From assembly GCA_900239685.1 (NCBI GenBank), contig OENT01000503.1, positions 3,434-67,433 of the forward strand: a stretch of 64,000 nt of DNA. The letters are read 5' to 3'. Positions 51,568-61,778 of the stretch are shown in pieces. This stretch comes from Rotaria macrura (taxonomy: Eukaryota > Rotifera > Eurotatoria > Philodinida > Philodinidae). The position numbers were made by a program, and so were the translations under genes. The first letter of the stretch is position 1. Every line of letters begins with the position of its first letter. Below the pieces are notes generated by a model. It was not told where the DNA came from and ran no database searches. It saw only the letters and a program-made list of their open reading frames with translations.

Positions 51568-52099
51568 GATATAGTCGAATCAAGGTTTTCTTATTCGTTT
51601 CTGCCTCGAGCGTATATACATGAATTCACGTTTTTTTTTCAACTATGAAAGAAAGGTTTGTGATGAATATGTATCAGAATTTCTAGAGATAACGGTAATT
51701 CGGCATTTTAATTGTTACACAACGAATTTTCACCTATTATGCTACTATTGTACAAAGATTTCTTCATGTGTTATACTCAAGGTTCTACACTGAGTCCATT
51801 ATAACTCAAGACCGTGAGAGGGTTTTTTTTGTATAGAGAACCGTAAGAGTTCTTTCACAATATGCTGCATAAGAGCAGTAAAAAGATCCCATGATATTTG
51901 TTGTATAAAGAAATCCATTCTTTACTAAACACTTGTTTCCAATTGATTGTTTCGCAAGACTTTTTTCACTTCGAGCTGAAACATAATTTTCATAAAGGAA
52001 GCAAAATATTATTCGTACTTATCTACGATACAATTATGACTTAAATACTAAAAAGTTAATAAACTCCAGAAATTATTTGAAAAAAAATCGAGTTTATCA

Positions 52100-52195
52100 G
52101 GGGGGTCTTCTAATATGTCTTTTGCTTCATTTATCCAAGGGGGGTCTTCTATTATAGGGGGGTCTTCTAATATAGGGGGGTCTTCTAATGTGTCG
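52100..52195 (+). repeat. Short array of GGGGGGTCTTCTAATAT units
   Basis: Four units start at 52100, 52139, 52157 and 52175. Each has six G, then TCTTCTA(A/T)TAT-like sequence. The last three follow one another every 18 bases. The last unit runs into the terminal inverted repeat of the surrounding element, so the array looks like an expansion of the element's own end. Confidence 0.8.
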
Positions 52196-52202
52196 GGGGC
52201 TT

Positions 52203-54230
52203 TACACAGTTTCGTTTGATGGAAAGTCAGGTCCTACACACTTAAAAAATTATCGTATAAATAAAAATCATCAAATAATAAATTAAGATTGGTTGAGATT
52301 TTTAAGTATATTTTGAGGAGTTCTTATTCCTACATATTTAAGATTGAAGATAGTCTACATATCAGTAAATACTTAAGATAATCGATACTTTTCATTTCTA
52401 GTTATAACTCAATTTAAAAATAAGTTAAATATCTTCACGCAAATTCTTGAATTTCAGCCTGTATTTGATTTGCTAAATGATTGAAAATGTTTCATTTCAG
52501 AACTCATGCCCATAGTTTGTGTTACAAAGATTTTCATAAAGCCATTCTCAAAATTGATTCATGCCTGCTCCTCGTTGAGAATCAGTATAACACATTCTAT
52601 TGCTCTCATAAAAACATATCGAAGTACCAATTGAAACTTATGCCATGAAAATACGAATTAGTAAATTTCATAATTATAAAAAAGTTTGAAACATAAGGTC
52701 GCCTGGTTCAATCTGAAGGTCAAGCCACGCAAAAATCATTGTCCTGTCGTGAACTCTACTGGACACTATCTATTTGGTTTGGGCTTAGTTGTGCTTAACA
52801 ACGATAGTTGGTTATCTGTGAGATCCGATAGGGTTGCTCGCGGTGATTATTTTTATCTGCCAGCCTCACCCACCTACACTTATTCACACCCATAATCATA
52901 TTAGCACTTTAAGAAATCACATGCAATGTCAACATCAATAAACATCTGTTAATCTTCACGTAGATGCTATAGAAGACAACCTTGTGTAGATGGCACTTAA
53001 TAGAACGGCTTATCTAAATGAGATTTGGAAACGAAAGGTGCCATTAGACGAGTCGTCACAACTAATCGATCTCCATCATCAAAAACCAACCAAAAGCCCT
53101 CTGGGAGATATCTCAACTCCTAACAACAACCCCTTATTTTTCCACGCTACTGTAAAAGTCGTATAGGGTACCTCTTCAGTTGAAACGAATACACAAAAAT
53201 AATCTGGTACATACTCTACATCACGGGCTAAAATCTTGAAACTCGTACAACCTAAGAGCTGCCAGAAGCAATGAAAACTAAACACTCATAGACCGACAAG
53301 TACATATAAACCACGAATTCACGCTTCGCTAATTCTACTGTGCTATTCCAAACATTTCCGATTGACATCATATTGACTAATTCAACGTTTTTCATGCTAT
53401 TGAATATCGATACACTCGAACATCAACATGATGACAGGAAATAAAAATTCTTGACTCCTCATTTTTTCAGAGGTATATACGTGGATTTTTAATACATGGA
53501 CCCGTTTCATGCCATTACATTCCGATAGAGGCGGTTACATGAATTCTTTGTGACCTCTCATTACAGATGGTATCCGTAATATTGCATCTCTGAAAAAAAC
53601 ATGGAGAAAGATCAAATCGAATTTTCTATCATCATCAGAGACACAAGGCATATCTCTACGATACATTGTACCACTTTCTATTTGACATCTGAAATATAAA
53701 CAGAAGAACAGAAACTATTTTTTCTCTTTTGTCTCTTGACTATTATTGATGCTGTGTTTTAGTGTGTCTGCGCAATAATGATAATAATAATAATAACAAA
53801 TAACAAACACAACATAGGCATCCCATTAAGCTGATAGATTTTTTTGGATGAGTTAATGAAACTAATACCTTTATCCTAAATGGCAGAGCTCAATATGGGC
53901 CAATTTTTCGTAACCTGATCTAGTCCAACGTACCCCAGATATTGTGTAGGTCCGTCAGGCCCGATTCATATTTCTCAGCTCGGTACAACAGACCCGAAGG
54001 GTATTTTTTTTACCAAGATTTTTTCGCTTAAGATTATCAAGATATCACTTCGTTGTTTACTACGTGTCAAAGGTTTTCTGTACGTGTAATTCTCGACATA
54101 TCAGTAAATATTTTTAATTATTTCCTTATTTTTTTTACTTTAAATTTTATCATTTTCCATAAGCACGCGATGGGTGAATAATTCTTGTCTTTTTTTTAAC
54201 GGTTTACTCCGATAAACTTTTACCTCTTAA
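52203..54230. other. Repeat-rich spacer, unclassified
   Basis: Two stretches (about 52690-53300 and 53880-54010) have higher G+C and fewer homopolymer runs than their surroundings. Frames of 68-69 codons occur on both strands (52686-52895 forward, 53079-53285 reverse) with no family motif. An AAT/AAC simple repeat lies near 53778-53810. No gene is supported. Confidence 0.4.
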
Positions 54231-54240
54231 AACTAAAGGG

Positions 54241-54862
54241 TGGTCAGAAAGCTTTGATCCCTCTTAGTAAATCAATGGTATTTATGACAAACTAATGATC
54301 AGTTAATTGATCGAACTATGTAAAACTGTAGAAGACAAGTAGAGCTATCATTTTGAAAAAACGATATTTCTAAATGATCAAGTGAAAATTGATATTAAGG
54401 TTATTTTACTTAGTATTGACTGCATGATTTCATCTTACCTTTTTTTCAGAAAAGTATTTAAAAAATGTGTTTCTTTTTGATAAAATATACAAGTGATTTT
54501 TATTTTTAGCATATTGATGTTTTGTAAAAATATCTACAAATCACATTCTATATTATGCATTAACCTTGTTTTTAGATAATTCATTTCTATGATAAACTTG
54601 AAAATCGTTTTACATATTTTGCCAAGAAAAAGTTTTTTAAATATTCTTCTGAGAAATGTATGTTGAAAATATTCACTCAAGATTAGTGAAATGAGCTTAG
54701 CATTTTTGTCTTACATCTGAGCACTTCCAATAGTACCGTTTTCCAAATGATCGCTCTACTTTTTCTTTTCGAAATCGCATAGTTCGATCAACTACAACTA
54801 TATATCAGTTTTCAAAAATACCGTCAATTTACTAAGAGGGGTTCACAGTATTCTGATAACTT
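54241..54862. mobile_element. Foldback element with about 130 bp inverted arms
   Basis: The left arm (about 54241-54370) and right arm (about 54731-54860) are imperfect inverted copies. Shared words in order are TCAGAA, CCCTCTTAGTAAAT, GGTATTT, TGATCGAACTATG, AAGTAGAGC and ATCATTT. The interior of about 360 bp is AT-rich with no open frame of note. This is the structure of a foldback or MITE-type element. I could not fix a target-site duplication at the ends. Confidence 0.72.
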
Positions 54863-56100
54863 TTCATTTATTGAAGATTCTGAGTTCCGTTATTTAGGAT
54901 GCAGAGACATTTAAAGAATTGTGACTGCATCATCGTTGTACTCTGAAGTCTCTCAAATGATTGGTATTTTATAATAAAAGAATATTTGTATGAAAGGATT
55001 ATAATTGAGAGGACACAAACAGCAGCTGTTAAATATGGAATATTGATTATTATATATTACTCCCATACTTTTACACAGAGAAGACGACGATTAATTTCAT
55101 ATGGGAACAGATTAGCATGGTTGATTAATTCTCTATTAGAATACAATGATGAAATTAGTGCCATTCGTTGTGAAAGACTTCATTCGTTACATTGTGGCAT
55201 AATTATGATGCGAGTAACATATTTCAATTCCAACAAAATATGCACGCTAATTTCTAATTTTGTGAAAAGCAGAGGCAAACAACTTATTTTTAGCACAGAT
55301 GCGAGAGATCTTATTTTAGATGATCTTCATTCCTAGTATAGTAAACCTATTGTACTATTCCAATAAATAAAAGAACGAGCTAAATGGAACTCGATTTACA
55401 TACATATTTGCTCAATTGTAGCTTAATACATATCTTCCTTCTAAAAAATGAGTTCTGTTGAATATTTATAATAATAACAAAAACGCTTTTTGATAACTCT
55501 CAATCTACTTCTCTTGTAATATTTACATTGTTACATGAAAGAGAAGGGCATCTATCGCGATTTAATGGAATAAACAACTTTTTCATATTACGAAATATTG
55601 AATTAAATATTGAGCTCATTTCAAATAATAATAAGTTATATGTGTTTGTACGAGTTAAATGAATAACAATAGTGTTCATTTAAATAGACAAATCATTTGA
55701 ATATATTGCGATAATCCATACATATTGAAATCGACTACAAAGACTTAATAGATAGAGAATAAACTATAGATTCGAACAAACTGTCACATCACTAATTAAA
55801 CGGAGACGAATAGATAAAAGTTGTTTCACAACAGGGACCAAAAGAAATGGAAAAACTCCAATTCGGGTTAGGTTATACTTAGATTCTATTCGGTCCGACT
55901 GCCTTTGCTTCCCAAAAATGGTTGTTGCAGTTTTACATCCGATCAAGTTTCGATGACATTGTCTATCATGACACTGTTTGTTGTGAGTGTAGCGATTGCT
56001 GTCGCTGTCAGAGTGCTTTTATGATTCGTGACAGCCAGATATCTACTGCCTCAAACGAAACATTCTCTAGGTGTATATTAAGTTGTTGACTACCTATGGT
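54863..56100. other. Spacer with one unconvincing 116-codon frame
   Basis: A forward frame at 54986-55336 could encode 116 residues of ordinary composition (it includes RRRRLISYGNRLAWLINSLL), but it has no recognisable family and no splice support. The rest is AT-rich. A 60-codon reverse frame at 55764-55946 is not convincing. Confidence 0.4.
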
Positions 56101-56160
56101 ACTATTAAACATAACTTCAAAATGCATTTCATCTTCCAATATTGTAAACATCTGATTGCA

Positions 56161-56597
56161 GATATTGAATATGTTGCGTCGGAAGAAGATGATGTACGAG
56201 TGGATGTTACCCAAGATGAAGCTGATAATGAAGTATTATCAAAGTTAGGCATAGTTTTTTCTGACGAAAATGTCCAGTAGGATTAGCAATATTCAGATGT
56301 TGGTGAAAAATATCAAAAAGGATTATGTCGAAATTGAAAAACATTTCCAGAGGAAAATTGAAATAGAAAGTCTTCAAAAGAAAATATGAACGTGTTGGTA
56401 AAAGTGGAGCTCTTCTTCCATTCAAAGCACAGACCGCAACCATATTCACATTTATCTCACCAACGTACCGCATAATAAATGTAATATTTTCTGAAACTAC
56501 AGCGGGACCCTTTTTCAATGTGCATCTATTTATTTTACAAGCTCTTTTTTCCACCAAGAAGCAAAATGTGCTGGTTGAAGAGTTACCAATGAAATAA
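56161..56597 (+). pseudogene. Possible decayed gene fragment, CHMP2-like tail
   Basis: A forward segment after a CAG acceptor (56161-56280) reads IEYVASEEDDVRVDVTQDEA followed by DNEVLSKLGIVFSDENVQ and a stop. The acidic stretch ending in a VLxxLGI helix recalls the C-terminal tail of ESCRT-III CHMP2/Vps2 proteins, but the match is short. A second open stretch (about 56367-56597, including GALLPFKAQTATIFTFISP) has no start codon. On the opposite strand 56161-56008 is also open. Without the rest of the gene this may be a relic or a false reading. Confidence 0.25.
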
Positions 56598-57046
56598 AAG
56601 CAACAGTTTTGTTACTTACATCTTTTGAATTATTCTGCTTCTCTTTGCAAGGTTTTATTTTTGACGCTATACCCTTTTAATAATTTACCAAATTTTTACT
56701 TTTAACGTTTGTCCTTTCGATATTTTTCTTTCCTTTTCTTCAATACTTCGTATCGATCAGAATATCAACACCATGGAATAACTTATACCTCTTCATGCTC
56801 ACATATCCTCAACCCACTCGAAACCCAAACTTTTCATTTTTAAAAATAAATCTTGTGTTATTTAAAGATTTTTCTGTCGTCATTGATGATATGCACTATC
56901 AATCGTTGCTACACAAGACGAGCATGACGGTTGTAAACGACCGTTTACGTTAACATGCGTAATTGTTTCAGACCGTGCTTCTTTGACCTGCGTATATGTC
57001 AGATCATAGATTCTGGTAGTCATACTGTTTTTTCATAAGCATGTAT

Positions 57047-57300
57047 TCGATGATAAATTCGATTCCATGGTGGTATCAAGTCACTTTGATTTTTCGAATG
57101 AAGGTTTCGTCGTGGTCAATGTCAAGGAAAATAGTAAGAATTCTAAGTACATTACTTTTTTGTTTATTTCTTTCTTTTAGAGGGAAAAGAAGTTTTATCT
57201 TCGGACAATCGAGATCGTCAGTTTTTAGAGGTCGTTTATCAGAAAGGTGATATTATTACGGACACGAAACATCTCAAGAGGGTCGTTCCCGACATCTGAA
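57047..57300 (+). pseudogene. Possible spliced gene fragment
   Basis: One forward frame reads FDDKFDSMVVSSHFDFSNEG then FVVVNVKEN up to a GTAAGA donor near 57130. It resumes after TTTTAG near 57180 with GKEVLSSDNRDRQFLEVVYQ and KGDIITDTKHLKRVVPDI to a TGA at about 57298. The phases match and composition is protein-like. Just upstream, another frame reads IDSGSHTVFS, which resembles the aspartic-protease motif of retrotransposon polyproteins. A degraded retroelement or gene piece is possible. No family is assigned. Confidence 0.25.
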
Positions 57301-57672
57301 AGAAAATCGAAAATGGCCTAAAACAGCTATAAAGCAACATAAAACGGCATTCATTCTCACCATCTTTTGCCGTGATCCGTCATACCATTTTACGGAGCAC
57401 TTTTTCGCTAGAAAATGGCTACCATTTTTTACACTATTTGCATCACTTTTCTGGTATGGCATACTACGGCGATGTTTTGCGCAGGTTTTTGAAGATTCAG
57501 GGCCGTTCTATATCGTTTACGGCGCCGTCGTTTTTGGCCTTGATAGAAAAGGCCCATCGCTTTTAACAGTATTCTCTTCGCTTTCCGAACTGACGGAAAA
57601 CGGTGCTGTTTTTTATAACGATTTACATCGTTTGTACGCCGTTTCAGACCATTTTCTTCCAACTCGGATGCT
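57291..57672. mobile_element. Palindromic short element with ACGGC/GCCGT words
   Basis: Near-terminal inverted repeats are GAAAATGGCCTAAAACAGC at 57309-57327 and GAAAATGGTCTGAAACGGC read inward from 57656 to 57638 (16 of 19 identical). The interior is crowded with related words in both orientations (AAAATGG, ACGGC, GCCGT, GGCC). There is no coding capacity of its own; reading frames across it are by-products of this composition. The exact ends and target duplication are not fixed. It begins about where the fragment at 57047-57300 ends. Confidence 0.6.
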
Positions 57673-58735
57673 GCTGATGAACTCTATTATTATTTAACTT
57701 TAATATTAACATTTTTACTATTAAAATTTAATTGCTAAAACTTTTTCATTGGGTTGGAGGAAAACTACATGTTGACTTTATACTAACAGCACTCATGTCA
57801 ATAAAAGGTAATATAAGTAGTTTGTTTTTAGTTTAATGAACTTTTTACAGAATATTTTACGAAATTACTTAATGAATAAAATCTACTCAACAGATTAAGC
57901 CGTTTCATCAGTGGTGCTTTTCATGATTATGAAAGAGAGAAAGATGATACACATGGTAATGGTGATTAATGTTAAAGGTGACAAACTCGAACTATCTTCT
58001 TAGTATTGTATTTCATTATTTTAAATAATAAAAGCATCTATACAAACAGAAAATATCCATGTTTTAGTTATGATACTTGCGGTTTTTTCTTATATGCTAT
58101 ACAAAAAGTAACTCTTTGAAATACATGGACTCGAAAGTATAAGGCATAATCTAAAGAATAAGAGGTTATCAACACTATTAAATGAAGGCCTCCTGAAAAT
58201 ACTTCGTTGTTTTATGAACTATGTCTATCTACTACGAATTCAACATACCTGCTCAATGTCATACCATTCGAACGGTTCCAGCGTAGATTTAACTTCTGAG
58301 AGGATCGTAATAAAATGTTTTTCTTCTGCGTCATCATACATTCATCAATCATAAAAATAAACAAGTATTCTACTGGCACATATTGAAGATGTTTATTATA
58401 TTTTAATTCAATACGAATCGTAATAATTGTGATGTATATTAACTATCTTTCAACAATATGTTCGTTGCATAATTTAATCGTGTTTTGCATGATATCTCTT
58501 CAGATTTTGCTAATAGTGTTTTGAATGATTTCTAAATATAATAAAGGAAATTGAATTAAATTAAATTGAATCTATGTTGGTTTGTCTACTCATTACCATA
58601 CAGTGAGACATAACGTACTTGTAGAATTTGTCATGAATATAGTTCTGTAATTAATGTATGTTTGATTGATTAAAGAAAATTTATTTGTTTGAATGATTCA
58701 TTTATTTCCATGGTATAAAGCCTCAAAATCTTTCT

Positions 58736-58986
58736 ATCCTAGGTGAAAGCATACGGTACGTATACGGCGGTTTACGATCAAATACGGAGCGTATGCTGCC
58801 GTAAACCTGGTCCATAATTTATGACCGTATTTTAAAGGAAATATGGCTGTTTTCGATCGATATACGATACAAATACGGTCGTAAATTATGGGTCTGGTTT
58901 ACGGTGGAATATGGTACTAATACAGTGTAGAAACGGCCGTTTACGGTGATTTACAGTGGACCGTACCCTTCCTCCTTGGATATTCA
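58736..58986. mobile_element. Palindromic short element with TACGG/CCGTA words
   Basis: The outer ends are imperfect inverted repeats (TATCCTAGGTGAAAGCATAC at the left, TATCCAAGGAGGAAGGGTAC read inward from the right). A nested 34 bp inverted repeat joins 58799-58832 to 58871-58904 with about four mismatches, centred on CGATCGATATACG. TACGG or CCGTA occurs more than ten times in about 240 bases. There is no coding frame. It resembles a foldback element that folds into one long imperfect hairpin. Confidence 0.68.
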
Positions 58987-61778
58987 TAAAGGGTTCGAGA
59001 AGTATTGTTATGGAAAAACTGAATCCTATACGCATTGATCTTGAACATACAGATGTTTGAGCTGACTGACTTTAAACTGTTAGTTGGACTAATCGAAAGT
59101 GGCGTTGTGCCCTTCATTTTCCATAGTATTAAATGACTAGCATAGTTTAGAAAATATAAAACCGATGGATGTAGTTTTCTTTAATAACTGGTGATACAAC
59201 ACAGTATACCTAATCAACCATCAATTTTTGTTAGGATACAATTGAAAGCTTAATTAACGAAATAAAACTTGTTTCCTTATAATTTACTTGTGCAATGATG
59301 TCCTTATTTTTGAAAGTCTCAAATTTACTTACTACAATATCATGTGACTTAATTTGTACTATTCATATGTACATCATGGAATAGCAATGCATATATTTAT
59401 TGATCACATGAAACATACATCCAATCAAAAAAAAAACAATTACATGTATCGACAACGGTGCTACATTTGCTTATTCACTTATAGATGATTATATAAGGAT
59501 TTTCGTTGATAGACGATCATTAAAACAGGAAATATTCAGCCGTTTCACTTGATTCTGAATTATATGATTATGAAAAAAAAGAATTAGGTTCGAGGAATCC
59601 TCTGATTGGTTCGTTTTACTACCTTTTACAGGAATATTTGCGAATCAATTCTCGATGCTGATTTTTTTTTGGTAATTATTGATGGCTACCATCAATCTTG
59701 AAAATAAGTCACTAATAAATGGCGCCTAGCAATTCTTGAGTAATACAACAATGATGTTCAAAATTACGAATAAATCTCAATACGAGCAATGCCAATCAAT
59801 TTTTTCTATCTTTTTAATTAGTGAATGTCATTCCGTGGAGAAACATTAACTAATACACAAAAATGAGAATCGAATAATGATGAAATATGATGGTTCACTG
59901 ATCTTCATTATTAGTACTACTATAAATAACTATTCAACTATCTATTGATATTATTGTTCTTTAATGCTTAATAGTCTATAAATAGTTTTTAAATTAACTT
60001 TCCTCTCAATGTTGGATTCATCAATTTAAACCCGCATAATTCTAGTCCTACACCGATAGGAAATATTTGTAAACAAAATCAATCTGAAAACTATCCTACT
60101 TGGACGAGGACTTTGATTTATTCTCTATTTGACTTCTTTCTATCTATGTTGCTAGCATAGATGATTGAAATAACATGATGAGAGAGAAATGGGTCGATGA
60201 AAAGAGTAAGAAAGAATATCAAAATAGAAAGATTAAACTCGAAGATTACATAGATGAATAGAAGAGTAGGCGTGAATAAACATGAAGAGAAGACTCACAT
60301 AGCAATATAACTACATATATTAAAATGCGTTCGTTGAATATTCAGTAGACATCTTACTAACTTATCGTGATTTCATTCCTTGTTAAACTAAGCTCGTACT
60401 TGTTATTCTTATCCTTTACCCGAAAAACATATGTGATAACGGATTAGAATTGATGTACACGAGTGAGAGTATTCAATCACTAATTTTTTTGTATTTTATT
60501 CTGAATGCATTTTCACGTTTACTATGCAATTCATCAAATCTTGAACAGTTTTGTTTCTCATTCGTACTTTTGTTCAATATTTTCGAGCCATAATTATGCT
60601 GACGGATCTGCCAAATAACAGATAAGATATTTTTATGTTTTCAGAATTCTATTATTGGCCTTTATCAAAAATTTGAAATAAGTTTAATCTGCTAATCTAT
60701 CTCCTCCATACACGTAAATATAGGCCATAATATTGATGTATCAAATAAATTCGAAGCATCGATGGATATATAAACGAGAATAATCACTATTTCTGATCAA
60801 CAAAACAGAAGCTATGATAAATGGTAACTATATCGACCAGTTATGTTGTACATTCAACCATTCCAGTATTCAAAAATGGCATCATACCTGAGAAATCCGA
60901 TGAATTTATCAACAAAGCTCACTAGCAAAAAATAGTGTTTAAAATATCAAATTACTAAAGATGAGCAGTTTCATTCTCTTGTTTCGAAATAATCAACTGA
61001 AATGTGTACAAAATCTGAGCTGAAAGTAGGACTTCACACGTCTATCGAAGAATCCGACAAGGATAGATTTTGAATTGAACACAATGTTTACGATTGTGTA
61101 CATTAATCGTCTTCTGAAAAGAGAATGCTCATTGAAGTTCTTTTTTTATTGAACACATTTGCAAAATTCGCATGAAAACGTAATAGCATCGAATAAGATA
61201 GTAAATGAACCATTCATACAGTTAACGAGGGATGAGCGATCGCATGTTTGTGGTTAGTCGTTGTTTTGTTTATCTTACAAGCTATCAAGAATGATTTACA
61301 TACACTAAAATAGTTAGAAGGTTATTTTTACTTCATGATGTAATTATCAACAAAAATTCTGTTCTTTTCTTAATTGAACATGTAATAAACTGATCATCAT
61401 TCAAAGTTGTTTCGTATTTCTTCTAGCTCAGATATATGAGCTAAATTTATTCGATCATTGGTTGTATTATAATACATTATTTTCAGAAAACTAAGACAAT
61501 ATGCAAACACACAAGACAACAACGAAGAAAAACAAAATATAACAACAATGGTATTAAAGTTATTTTTTTTCAATCGAGATAAGCAACAAAACTAAACCTA
61601 ACTTACGTACACTAACAAATTAGTAACTCAAGCTCAATAGAATAGATATATATATATATATACGTATGATTATCTTTACAAAATATACAAAACAAACATG
61701 AAGAGTAATTAATTGAATATGAATAATAAAGAACTGCAATTTCATATTAAAAATAAATTCAGCTTTCAATCAAGAGAT
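58987..61778. other. Gene-free 2.8 kb before the SAP-domain gene
   Basis: AT-rich DNA with no long frames. It includes a TA microsatellite near 61649-61663 and GA-rich stretches near 60180-60300. The right end should contain the 3' UTR of the reverse SAP-domain gene. No structured element was identified. Confidence 0.5.

Larger units (their letters stand above)
50989..52202. mobile_element. Non-autonomous inverted-repeat DNA element flanked by TA
   Basis: The two ends are near-identical inverted repeats, starting AAGCCCTCGACACATTAGAA at 50989 and AAGCCCCCGACACATTAGAA read inward from 52202, each continuing GACCC. The dinucleotide TA flanks both sides (50987-50988 and 52203-52204), as expected for Tc1/mariner-type target sites. 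The 1214 bp interior has no transposase frame. Copies of GGGGGGTCTTCTAATAT-like units sit at both ends: four at 52100-52195, and related units at 51003-51034 and 51050-51073. The element includes one ambiguous base (n at 51567). Confidence 0.78.

Noticed and set aside
54986-55336. 116-codon forward frame
   Set aside because: It starts with ATG and has ordinary composition, but no family, no splice context and a position between repeats. Not enough to call a gene.
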